A stretch of DNA of 64,000 nucleotides from UBA4951 sp963616935 (GTDB lineage: Bacteria > Bacillota_I > Bacilli_A > RFN20 > CAG-826), in assembly GCA_963616935.1 (NCBI GenBank), contig CAVEMS010000005.1, positions 1 to 64,000 on the forward strand. Direction: 5' to 3'. Position numbers and translations under genes: made by a program. The notes below the pieces were generated by a model. The model was not told the DNA's origin. It did not search any database and saw only the letters and a list, made by a program, of their open reading frames with translations. Below, in pieces: positions 46,324 through 53,855 of the stretch. Each line of letters starts with the position of its first letter. The stretch's first letter is position 1.

Positions 46324-46473
46324 CTATTTGCTCTCTTTGTGGATCGTATGGCATCCACATTTCGGGCAATATTTTTTGATTTCAAAACGAGTTGGGTCAT
46401 CCGACTTTTTGGTCGTCTGATAATTTCTCGATAAGCATACAGAGCAAATTAAAAATTTCTTTTCCCTACCCAT
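46324..46473 (-). CDS. rpmG: 50S ribosomal protein L33
   Basis: A 49-residue protein (MGREKKFLICSVCLSRNY at the start, KKYCPKCGCHTIHKE near the end) with four Cys in two CxxC pairs, the zinc-binding form of L33. AAAGGAT precedes the ATG. Gene order rpmG-secE-nusG is the Firmicutes standard. Confidence 0.96.
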   Translation of the reverse strand: MGREKKFLICSVCLSRNYQTTKKSDDPTRFEIKKYCPKCGCHTIHKESK

Positions 46474-46496
46474 CTTTTATCCTTTCCAGCGTGTCA

Positions 46497-46525
46497 ATAA
46501 TAGGACTCTGAAAGAGTCGTGTCAA
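46497..46525 (-). promoter_or_regulatory. Promoter of rpmG-secE-nusG
   Basis: A perfect TTGACA at 46525-46520, a 17-bp spacer and TATTAT at 46502-46497. The spacer itself contains the inverted repeat GACTC-TTTCA-GAGTC. Confidence 0.85.
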
Positions 46526-46673
46526 GAAAAGTATTTTCTTCATAGTCTTCGTTCCGATTCGACGCCGAAAACAGTAACAATTTCTCTTCCGTGCAGATGG
46601 CTAAGATATAGATTGATGCCGCTACAAAAAACACTCGGTATCCAATCGAAAACGAATAGCCTTCCTCAACCGA

Positions 46674-47438
46674 TTATTTACAAGAGGTGACCTTAAATGG
46701 GCAAACTATCGCATTATATGCGCTGTTTTTCGCTATTTCGTTATATTCATCGCCCATCGGACAAATAAGGTTAAAAGGTCTTGGATCGGCATCAAATAGC
46801 GACGAAACGAGGACGATTCCGGCGATATAGCGGCCCAAGTCGTATGAGAGATGGAATCTATCGCGCGTGATCGCTTCATCTGAGCAAGCCAACCTTGCAT
46901 TTTGAATCGCCGTTCCAACCGGAATGATTTTATAAAAGCCTTTATCCAGCACTTTCTCGTTAACTGTTTTAACGATGGCATCATACATCTTCATCTGATC
47001 ATTGTCGTATTTCCCGAAATCCCAATGGGTGCTGCCGACGGCATAAGCCCAGGTCATATGCCAGATGAAACGGACGTTTTTGTTCGTCGCTTTCGCTTTG
47101 ACATAAGCCATCAAGTCGTCTAAAGGGCCATAGGAAGATGGGATGCCGCTATAACCGCTCACCTGTTGAAAGGAGATGTAGTCCCAATCATCCAAAAGAA
47201 TGCCATCAGCGAGAGTTTTTCCTTGATTGTGTTTCCACTCCCCGTCTTCATATATCTGCATATCGTAGGCGCCCTCGTTCGTTTTTGAGTTGTTCAAATG
47301 CATCTCCAAACTGCATCCACCGATATACATATTGCAAATCTTCAATGAAAAGCCCATATCTTTGGCTATTTTGCACGCATGATATGAAGTATCCTCGGAA
47401 AAGCTATTCCCGATCATCAGCAATTTGATTTCTTTCAT
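46674..47438 (-). CDS. DUF4886 / SGNH-hydrolase-like protein
   Basis: A 254-residue protein starting KLLMIGNSFSEDTSYH, which matches the GNSFS block that in this SGNH-like family holds the nucleophile Ser; the matching C-terminal Asp-x-x-His is visible as RDRFHLS. No signal peptide is present. Proteins of this kind are found among carbohydrate esterases and unassigned gut-bacterial hydrolases; no substrate can be named. AAAGGGG precedes the ATG, and it has its own promoter, so it is an insertion between the sigma factor gene and rpmG that other Firmicutes lack. Confidence 0.8.
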   Translation of the reverse strand: MKEIKLLMIGNSFSEDTSYHACKIAKDMGFSLKICNMYIGGCSLEMHLNNSKTNEGAYDMQIYEDGEWKHNQGKTLADGILLDDWDYISFQQVSGYSGIPSSYGPLDDLMAYVKAKATNKNVRFIWHMTWAYAVGSTHWDFGKYDNDQMKMYDAIVKTVNEKVLDKGFYKIIPVGTAIQNARLACSDEAITRDRFHLSYDLGRYIAGIVLVSSLFDADPRPFNLICPMGDEYNEIAKNSAYNAIVCPFKVTSCK

Positions 47439-47467
47439 CTTTTTCCCCTTTGAAATTTTCTTATAGA

Positions 47468-47496
47468 AAGATAGCGCGCATACAGGCGATAGACAA
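47468..47496 (-). promoter_or_regulatory. Promoter of the DUF4886 gene
   Basis: TTGTCT, a 17-bp spacer and TATCTT on the minus strand, 30 bp before the start codon. Confidence 0.6.
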
Positions 47497-47595
47497 GCCG
47501 ATTAGCCGGCGATTCCGATGGAAAAACAAATAATCGAAGGCTGTAACACTATGGACTTTCGTGCTTATTTTATAGATGAAATTAGCACAAAAGAA

Positions 47596-47622
47596 CAAAA
47601 AAGGCGGGTCAAAAGGCCCGCC
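47596..47622 (-). terminator. Terminator after the sigma-like gene
   Basis: GGCGGG-CCTTTTGA-CCCGCC followed by TTTTTTG on the minus strand, 29 bp after the stop. Confidence 0.9.
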
Positions 47623-47650
47623 GTCGTTTTAAGACGTTTTGCTGTGAAGA

Positions 47651-48268
47651 TTAGGCAACGAGTTGCTTAACCATGGAAATGAAGCCGGAGTAAAGCTTTT
47701 TACATTGTCGCACGCTTCGATCCATGAGCTTGGCAATGGAACGGAAGCTATATCCATAGATTTTTAATCTCGCCACGTCCACTGCATGCTGATCTATCTT
47801 ATGCGTCCCGACATTACGTTCCATGCATTCGTCGAAATAATCGACGTAGTGCATCGGATTCTCGTTTGGCGCCGCTATGACATCTGACAACGTGAAAGTG
47901 TCTTCTGACCGGTCCGAAGTACTTTCCATATCGAGAGAAAGAACGGCGCCGCGCTCAAAAAGCTTGGTGTTTTGCGCCTCGGAAATAAGTTCGTGGCGCA
48001 AACAGGTGAGAAAATAGGTGGAGAATTTCGCCGCTTGACCGACTTCATAACGGTCGGTCGCGCGAAGAAACGTCGTAAAGAAGATGTGATTGATGTCCCA
48101 ACTATCGAAAAGGGAGGCCAATGGAGCGGAAGCTTGCTTAGCAAGATAATGCTTGCGGTCGAAGTAACGCTTCGTCAAGGCGAGATGTGCAGACACGTTT
48201 CCGCGTCTGGATAGCATCAAAAGATTCTCATCCGATTCCTCGGAATAAGCCAATATTTTAGTTTCCAT
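47651..48268 (-). CDS. SigH-like RNA polymerase sigma factor
   Basis: A 205-residue protein with weak sigma-70 features: DENLLMLSRRGNVSAHLALTKRYFDR resembles region 1.2-2.1, FSTYFLTCLRHELISEAQN resembles 2.2-2.4, and a C-terminal helix-turn-helix (YGYSFRSIAKLMDRSVRQCKKLY) resembles region 4.2. Its position after cysS-rlmB and before rpmG-secE-nusG is exactly that of sigH in Firmicutes. The sequence is diverged, so promoter choice may differ from Bacillus SigH. No Shine-Dalgarno sequence is seen; rlmB ends only 6 bp upstream. Confidence 0.75.
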   Translation of the reverse strand: METKILAYSEESDENLLMLSRRGNVSAHLALTKRYFDRKHYLAKQASAPLASLFDSWDINHIFFTTFLRATDRYEVGQAAKFSTYFLTCLRHELISEAQNTKLFERGAVLSLDMESTSDRSEDTFTLSDVIAAPNENPMHYVDYFDECMERNVGTHKIDQHAVDVARLKIYGYSFRSIAKLMDRSVRQCKKLYSGFISMVKQLVA

Positions 48269-48274
48269 TTTTTG

Positions 48275-48994
48275 TTATTTTGTCCGTGAAGAAATAATAT
48301 TCGCCAACAAAACCCCGGTGGCTACGGAAGCATTAAGGCAATTTACGTGCCCATGCATTGGAATCTTGACGATGAAATCGCTATGCTCGAGAACAAGGCG
48401 GCTGATTCCGCTTCCTTCGTTTCCGACCACCAATCCAATTGGGCATTTGTAATCGATATCGACGTAAGAAGAAGCGCCTTGATCCGCGCTGGAGACGATC
48501 CAAAAGCCGGCTTTTTGAAGTTTTTCGATGGCTTGGGTTAAATTCGGCACGGAAGCGACTTTAACGTGATAGACGGCGCCGGTCGAGACTTTCGCGACCG
48601 TCCCGTTTAGCGGCACTTCACCACGTTTTTTGACAATCACACCATCGACACCAAATGCGTCTGCGCTCCTTAATATCGCTCCAAGGTTCTGTGGATCCTC
48701 TATCCCGTCCAGAATCAAAATCGTCGGATAAGGTTTATCTTTCGATAATGCCACAAGATCGTCAACGGAATAGAGTCGTATTTTATCGATAGTCGCTATA
48801 TAGCCTTGATGATTGGAATTAGAAGCAAGCCGGTCAAGCTCTTTGTCTGGAAGAATCTTGACGGGAACTTTCCGACCCTGGGCCAATAGGACAATATCGC
48901 TATGCGAATGACGAGAGGGCACGTATAACGTTTTCGCTTGATTCGCCTCAAGCGCTGCCCTCACTGCGTTTTTCCCAAATACCTGTATTGACAT
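48275..48994 (-). CDS. rlmB: 23S rRNA 2'-O-ribose methyltransferase RlmB-type
   Basis: A 239-residue SPOUT-class enzyme. The N-terminal substrate-binding domain starts VFGKNAVRAALE; the knotted SAM domain has LDGIEDPQNLGAILRSADAFG, VVGNEGSGIS and IPMHGHVNCLNASVATGVLL, the three signature motifs. It methylates a guanosine in the 23S peptidyl-transferase region in other species. It follows cysS by 56 bp. No Shine-Dalgarno sequence is visible before the ATG. Confidence 0.94.
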   Translation of the reverse strand: MSIQVFGKNAVRAALEANQAKTLYVPSRHSHSDIVLLAQGRKVPVKILPDKELDRLASNSNHQGYIATIDKIRLYSVDDLVALSKDKPYPTILILDGIEDPQNLGAILRSADAFGVDGVIVKKRGEVPLNGTVAKVSTGAVYHVKVASVPNLTQAIEKLQKAGFWIVSSADQGASSYVDIDYKCPIGLVVGNEGSGISRLVLEHSDFIVKIPMHGHVNCLNASVATGVLLANIISSRTK

Positions 48995-49050
48995 AATATT
49001 AAAACAATTTATTACAAAATGCTATATTTTCTAGTTTTTTCCGCTCATCG

Positions 49051-50397
49051 TTAAAATAATTTCCTCTGTATGAGCTCTTCGCGGATTTGATCGCTTAATG
49101 CGAAGTCTTTGTTGGCTTTCGCCTCGTCGTATCTTGAAAGCAGTTCTTTATCTTCATCGTTTAAGACGACTTTCCCAAAAGATAAGCCGAGGATCGATAG
49201 TTCCTTATAGAATGGCGCAAAGGCCGCTAAAAGTTCGTCCGGCGCCGCATCGCGCTTACGCAAAACGGCATTGACCTTCTTCTGGTCGTCATATAGACGC
49301 ATCAATGCATTCGGGGTATTGAGATCGTCGGCCAAAGCCTGCACGAATTCCTCATTGGCTTTCGCATCGACATATGGATTGACCCCTTTTCTAAGAAGAG
49401 AAATAGCAACTTTTCTTACGGTTGTTTCGAGCTGTTCCTTCTTAACGCTGGCTTCGTGAATCGTTTCCTCGCTAAAAGACACCGGTGAACGGTAATAAGA
49501 CGCCAAAGTCATCAAACGGAAAGACAATCCCCCGTATTTCTCAACGACATCTTTCATCAAAACGACGTTGCCAAGCGATTTCGACATCTTCTCGTTATTG
49601 ATGTTGATAAAGCCGTTATGCATCCAAAAATGAGCGAGTTTGTTGCCATTATGCCCCACCGACTGAGCGATTTCGTTCTCATGATGTGGGAACTTCAAAT
49701 CGAATCCGCCGCCATGTATGTCTATATAGCCGTTTTGCTCCTTGAAAATGCTATCGATCATGACGCAGCATTCGGTATGCCAGCCTGGGCGGCCTTCGCC
49801 CCATGGGCTTTTCCATTTGATTCCTTCATCCGTCTCTTTCCATAAGGCGAAATCAAGCGGATCTTCTTTCTTCTCGCCGACGGCGATGCGGGCTCCGCTT
49901 TCGAGGGATTCGATGGAATTGCCGCTTAAAGACCCATAATCGGGAATCTTCCTCACGCGCAAATAAACGTCGCCACCGTTTTGATAAGCGAACCCCTTCT
50001 CAATCAGAACCGATATATAGTCGATTATCTGATTCATATATTCGGTTGGTCGGGGCGTTATGGATGGCTGATCGGAACCGATTTCCGTGACCAAACGGCG
50101 ATATTCCGAAATAACGCTATCGGTAAGCTCTTTTTCGCTGACGCCAAGTTCTTTCGCTCTTTTGATGATTTTGTCGTCGACGTCCGTGTAATTGCTAACG
50201 AAAGTGACTTCATACCCCTCTTCGATTAAGAATCTCCGCAAGACATCGAAAACGACAACCGGGCGGAAATTGCCGATATGCGGATCGTTATATACGGTCG
50301 GGCCACAGCAATAAATGCTCACTTTGCCAGGCACCAAAGGATTAAAAACTTCCACCTTGGAAGTCATTGAATTAAAAAAATGAATCTCGTGTGACAT
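49051..50397 (-). CDS. cysS: Cysteinyl-tRNA synthetase
   Basis: A 448-residue class I synthetase. CGPTVYNDPHIGNFRPVV holds the zinc Cys and the HIGH-type motif (HIGN), WHTECCVMID and GGGFDLKFPHHENEIAQS give the remaining zinc ligands, and KMSKSLGN is the ATP loop. The start at 50397 matches the family N-terminus. No Shine-Dalgarno sequence is present and a TATAAT ends 6 nt before the ATG, so the transcript is probably leaderless. It heads cysS-rlmB-sigma. Confidence 0.97.
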   Translation of the reverse strand: MSHEIHFFNSMTSKVEVFNPLVPGKVSIYCCGPTVYNDPHIGNFRPVVVFDVLRRFLIEEGYEVTFVSNYTDVDDKIIKRAKELGVSEKELTDSVISEYRRLVTEIGSDQPSITPRPTEYMNQIIDYISVLIEKGFAYQNGGDVYLRVRKIPDYGSLSGNSIESLESGARIAVGEKKEDPLDFALWKETDEGIKWKSPWGEGRPGWHTECCVMIDSIFKEQNGYIDIHGGGFDLKFPHHENEIAQSVGHNGNKLAHFWMHNGFININNEKMSKSLGNVVLMKDVVEKYGGLSFRLMTLASYYRSPVSFSEETIHEASVKKEQLETTVRKVAISLLRKGVNPYVDAKANEEFVQALADDLNTPNALMRLYDDQKKVNAVLRKRDAAPDELLAAFAPFYKELSILGLSFGKVVLNDEDKELLSRYDEAKANKDFALSDQIREELIQRKLF

Positions 50398-50403
50398 ACC
50401 TAC

Positions 50404-50409
50404 ATTATA
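50404..50409 (-). promoter_or_regulatory. -10 box of cysS, 6 nt from the ATG
   Basis: Perfect TATAAT on the minus strand ending 6 nt before the ATG. TCAACA lies 18 bp further upstream as a possible -35. Confidence 0.6.
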
Positions 50410-50463
50410 GTATATGTGGCGAAAAAGTGTTGAAAGGCGGCAAGATTTCGTTATGGATCTTTT

Positions 50464-51354
50464 TTAGTCGTCTTCATCTTCCAAAACAGGCATTTTATCT
50501 ATGTTTTGAGCAAGGTATACGTCCAAAAAAGCCAATGCGGAGAACATTATCGCTGCTACAAACGAGGCGATCGTCCAAAATAACGAACGATAGGCTATCC
50601 CGGCTTTGTTCTCATAGGCAACCGTCACCGCGATGATGGCGGAAAGGGAAATAAGCGCTTCGACAAACGACATAATGATGATGCTTTTGTTTCTCTTCTT
50701 TTCATCTACGGCTTTCAAGAGAAACGGCAAAGTGAGAACGAAGAAAGCGAGAGCACCAACCGCCAAAGCGATGAATAAGAAAATGAAACAATAATGCGAT
50801 AACGGCATCTCCATCGTCAAATACACGCATAATGGAAACAAAATGGAAATAAAACCCGATAGAAGAAAAGGCGATATGGAGAAAAAGGAATCGAGTTTTG
50901 CATCGTTTTCGCGATTTTCCATGTTTTTGTTGTATCTTAACAAGCGGTCTATAAGCCCAAGAAGCCATAAAACGACAATCAAGACGGCGGCGATATAACG
51001 TGGCAGCCTTATCGCCGTAATCGTTTCGTTATAAGCCTTGAAGTAAGAATAGAATCCAACTAATACGGAAACGCCTTCGAGTAACGAAGGGATGAGTATC
51101 AGAATCTTTTTGTTTTTGTTTTCCTCGCTTATCGAAAAATGAAAGACGAAATCCGAAAACGTCGAAACGGTAATGAGGGCAAAAAAGACAATGGTATTCA
51201 CCAAATAATCGTTGCCGTCGCTCTTCATCATGTAGTCGCTTTGGTTATAGCAAAGAAGAAAAAGCAAGCTCAAAGCCAATAGGCAAAAGGAAACCCTTAG
51301 AAACGACGGAAACGTCTTTTCTCTTCGACCCTTCTCTTTCTTCAAAAAACTCAT
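50464..51354 (-). CDS. Uncharacterised polytopic membrane protein
   Basis: A 296-residue protein with about eight hydrophobic segments, Lys/Arg-rich loops and an acidic C-terminus (EDEDD). I recognise no family motif. Its ATG overlaps the stop of the upstream phosphatase gene (ATGA), so the two are co-translated, but the pairing does not reveal a function. It is followed by cysS after 66 bp without a clear terminator. Confidence 0.75.
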   Translation of the reverse strand: MSFLKKEKGRREKTFPSFLRVSFCLLALSLLFLLCYNQSDYMMKSDGNDYLVNTIVFFALITVSTFSDFVFHFSISEENKNKKILILIPSLLEGVSVLVGFYSYFKAYNETITAIRLPRYIAAVLIVVLWLLGLIDRLLRYNKNMENRENDAKLDSFFSISPFLLSGFISILFPLCVYLTMEMPLSHYCFIFLFIALAVGALAFFVLTLPFLLKAVDEKKRNKSIIIMSFVEALISLSAIIAVTVAYENKAGIAYRSLFWTIASFVAAIMFSALAFLDVYLAQNIDKMPVLEDEDD

Positions 51355-52004
51355 AGCTTCAATATTCTTTCAAAATCAGCGGGCTTTTCAAAGACGATGT
51401 CGGCGCTTTTCTTTAGAGCTTCGTCATATTCTCCATATCCCCAAAGACATAGTCCAAAATGAAGCGAAGCGTTTTGAGCGGTTCGGAGATCCGTGATGCT
51501 ATCGCCGACGAAAAGGGTTTCCTCTTTCTTTAACGAATGATTCATGACGAAAGAATCGACAATAGCAGGATCCGGTTTGGGTTTCTCCCCTGTTCTTAAT
51601 CCTCTTACTTCCTCGAATCTCACCGTTGGTAAAGCGTTTCTCACGATGTTTATGGCAAGATTGTCTGGCTTATTCGTGCAAACGAATAGGGAAATGCCGA
51701 GATTTTGCAATTTTCGTAGCGTTTCCGTAACCCCTTCAAAAGGCGCTGTATGGCGATTTTGATAATCTTTATAACGCGGCATGTATTCTTTTTTGAGTCT
51801 TTGGAAGTTATCGTCATTATCCAAATCCTTAAGCGCTTTGTGCATCAAGACGTCAGCGCCATTACCAATAAGAAAACGGCACTCCTCCTTAGAATATCGA
51901 TAAGGGATATCGCTAGCCTCTAGCGCATCGTTGATGGCTAAGTCGATGTCCGTTATGGTATCTAACAAAGTGCCGTCTAAATCGAATATCAGATTCTTGA
52001 TCAT
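51351..52004 (-). CDS. HAD-superfamily phosphatase, phosphoglycolate phosphatase-like
   Basis: A 217-residue HAD enzyme: FDLDGTLLDT, FVCTNKPD, KPKPDPAIV and FVGDSITDLRTAQNA are the four motifs, with a helical cap between residues 17 and 85. Substrates of such proteins include phosphoglycolate and pyrophosphate. The ATG at 52004 fits motif I near the N-terminus; an upstream GTG would add two residues. No Shine-Dalgarno sequence is present and TAAAAT ends 6 nt before the ATG, suggesting a leaderless message. Its TGA stop overlaps the next start. Confidence 0.88.
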   Translation of the reverse strand: MIKNLIFDLDGTLLDTITDIDLAINDALEASDIPYRYSKEECRFLIGNGADVLMHKALKDLDNDDNFQRLKKEYMPRYKDYQNRHTAPFEGVTETLRKLQNLGISLFVCTNKPDNLAINIVRNALPTVRFEEVRGLRTGEKPKPDPAIVDSFVMNHSLKKEETLFVGDSITDLRTAQNASLHFGLCLWGYGEYDEALKKSADIVFEKPADFERILKL

Positions 52005-52010
52005 GCGCAC

Positions 52011-52039
52011 ATTTTAGCGCATAAGCAAGGCGTTATCAT
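52011..52039 (-). promoter_or_regulatory. Promoter of the HAD-membrane protein pair, 6 nt from the ATG
   Basis: ATGATA at 52039-52034, a 17-bp spacer and TAAAAT at 52016-52011 on the minus strand; the -35 overlaps the hydA stop codon. Confidence 0.5.
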
Positions 52040-53844
52040 TATTTGAGATTTGGATATTTCTCGCGGCTTGCGTTATAGCTCGTATGAAGCAAATGTTCCG
52101 CTTTTTCGCCGCCGACTTCGCCCAAATAATCCTTGTATAGTTTTATGACGTCAGGATTCTTGTGCGATTGACGTAATGGGGCATTCTTATCGATATCGTA
52201 GAGTATCTTGGCGCGTTTTTCGCGATAAGTGTCTAAGATATCCGCCTTTTCGTGATCCAAGAGGCTTGGCTTGACGAATGGTTGTCCACCGCCGTTGATG
52301 CATCCGCCTGGGCAGCCCATTATCTCAATGAAAGCGTAAGGCGATTTGCCCGCTTTTACCTCATCGAGCAACGGCTTGGCGTTCTTAGTGCCGCTTGCGA
52401 CGGCGACGCGGATCGTTTGGCCATTGATATCGACGCTGGCTTCTTTGACGCCTTCTAGGCCGCGCACGGCCTCGAAATCGACCTTCTCGTATTCTTCGCC
52501 AGTCAACGAATGGTAAGCGGTTCTTAATGCGGCCTCCATAACGCCGCCCGTTACGCCGAATATGGCGGCGGCGCCGGTGTATTCGCCTAAGAGATCGTTA
52601 TCCCAATTCTCATCGGTCGGGAGTTCGTCCCACATGATGCCGCTGCGCTTGATCAAAACAGCCAATTCACGGGTGGTTAAGACGCAATCGACATCCGGCA
52701 CTCCATTGACGGAATTGGCCGGACGGATTTTCTCGCCTTTCTTGGCCGTGCAAGGCATGACCGAAACGACATAGATATCTTCGGGCTTAAGGCCATGGGC
52801 TTTGGCGAAATAGCTCTTGGTGATGGCGCCTTGCATTTCGTGAGGCGATTTGCAGGTGCTCACATTCGGAATGAGCTCAGGATAGAAATATTCAAGATAA
52901 TTGATCCAGCCAGGCGAGCAAGAGGTAATCTGCGGAAGAGGTCCTTCATTTTTCGAAATTCTCCGCAAAAGCTCAGCGGATTCCTCGACGATCGTCAAAT
53001 CGGCGCCGAAATTGACGTCGAATACGCGGTCGAATCCGAGCCTATGCAAAGCGGCGATTATCTTCTTCTCGCCATTCTCTTCGCCGATCTTATGTCCGAA
53101 TTCTTCAGAAATAGCGGCGCGCACAGCCGGAGCGACTTGCGCGACGATGTATTTGCCAGCCGCTTTAGCTTTGTCGATTTCCTCGATTTCGCGTTTCTCG
53201 CTTAAGGCGCCAGTTGGGCAAACGTTGATGCACTGCCCGCATTGGATGCAGGGGCTAGTGGCAAAGCTGCCATTGCTGACTGGTCCGACGTGAGTGTTGA
53301 ATCCGCGTCCGATGAAACCCAAAACGCCAATGCCCGTGGCTTCGATGCAACGGTTGATGCAACGTCCGCACAAAATGCACTTGGAGGTGTCGCGGATGAT
53401 GCCAGGCGATTGGGCATCGATTGTAGATGGCGTCTTGGAGCCGCTATATTTGGCGGCATCGACGCCGACGCGCTTGCTGACGGCAAGGAGTTCGCACTCA
53501 CCGTTCTTCACGCAAGCTTGGCAATTGAACGAATGGTTGGATAAGAGAAGTTCGACCGACGTCCTTCTCGCTTTGACGGCTTTCGGGCTGGAGATAAGAA
53601 TCTCAAAACCTTTCTCTTCTGGGCATTCGGAGACAGGATAGGTGCAACTCGCGAATAGCTTTGGGCCGCGCGGGCTCTTGATCTCAACCAAACATACGCG
53701 GCAAGAGCCGAAGCTGTTTTGCCCTTTCTTCCAATTGCATAAAGTCGGAATGCGGTATCCGCAAGCGCGGGCCGCCTCGAGTACCGTCAAGGAGGAGTCG
53801 ACTTCGTAGCTCTTTCCTTCGATTTTTACTTTCATGGTTGCCAT
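52039..53844 (-). CDS. hydA: [FeFe] hydrogenase catalytic subunit HydA
   Basis: A 601-residue modular hydrogenase: N-terminal [2Fe-2S] domain (Cys36, 48, 51, 67), His-ligated [4Fe-4S] (His104, Cys108, 111, 117), two ferredoxin-like [4Fe-4S] (Cys156-166 and Cys199-209), then the H-cluster domain with L1 TSCSPGW (307-313), L2 MPCTAKKGE (363-371) and L3 EIMGCPGGCINGGGQP (507-522). L1 has Ser where clostridial CpI has Cys. With hydB and hydC it forms the trimeric type that couples NADH and reduced ferredoxin to H2 formation. AAGGAG precedes the ATG. Confidence 0.97.
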   Translation of the reverse strand: MATMKVKIEGKSYEVDSSLTVLEAARACGYRIPTLCNWKKGQNSFGSCRVCLVEIKSPRGPKLFASCTYPVSECPEEKGFEILISSPKAVKARRTSVELLLSNHSFNCQACVKNGECELLAVSKRVGVDAAKYSGSKTPSTIDAQSPGIIRDTSKCILCGRCINRCIEATGIGVLGFIGRGFNTHVGPVSNGSFATSPCIQCGQCINVCPTGALSEKREIEEIDKAKAAGKYIVAQVAPAVRAAISEEFGHKIGEENGEKKIIAALHRLGFDRVFDVNFGADLTIVEESAELLRRISKNEGPLPQITSCSPGWINYLEYFYPELIPNVSTCKSPHEMQGAITKSYFAKAHGLKPEDIYVVSVMPCTAKKGEKIRPANSVNGVPDVDCVLTTRELAVLIKRSGIMWDELPTDENWDNDLLGEYTGAAAIFGVTGGVMEAALRTAYHSLTGEEYEKVDFEAVRGLEGVKEASVDINGQTIRVAVASGTKNAKPLLDEVKAGKSPYAFIEIMGCPGGCINGGGQPFVKPSLLDHEKADILDTYREKRAKILYDIDKNAPLRQSHKNPDVIKLYKDYLGEVGGEKAEHLLHTSYNASREKYPNLK

Positions 53845-53855
53845 CTTCTCTCTCC

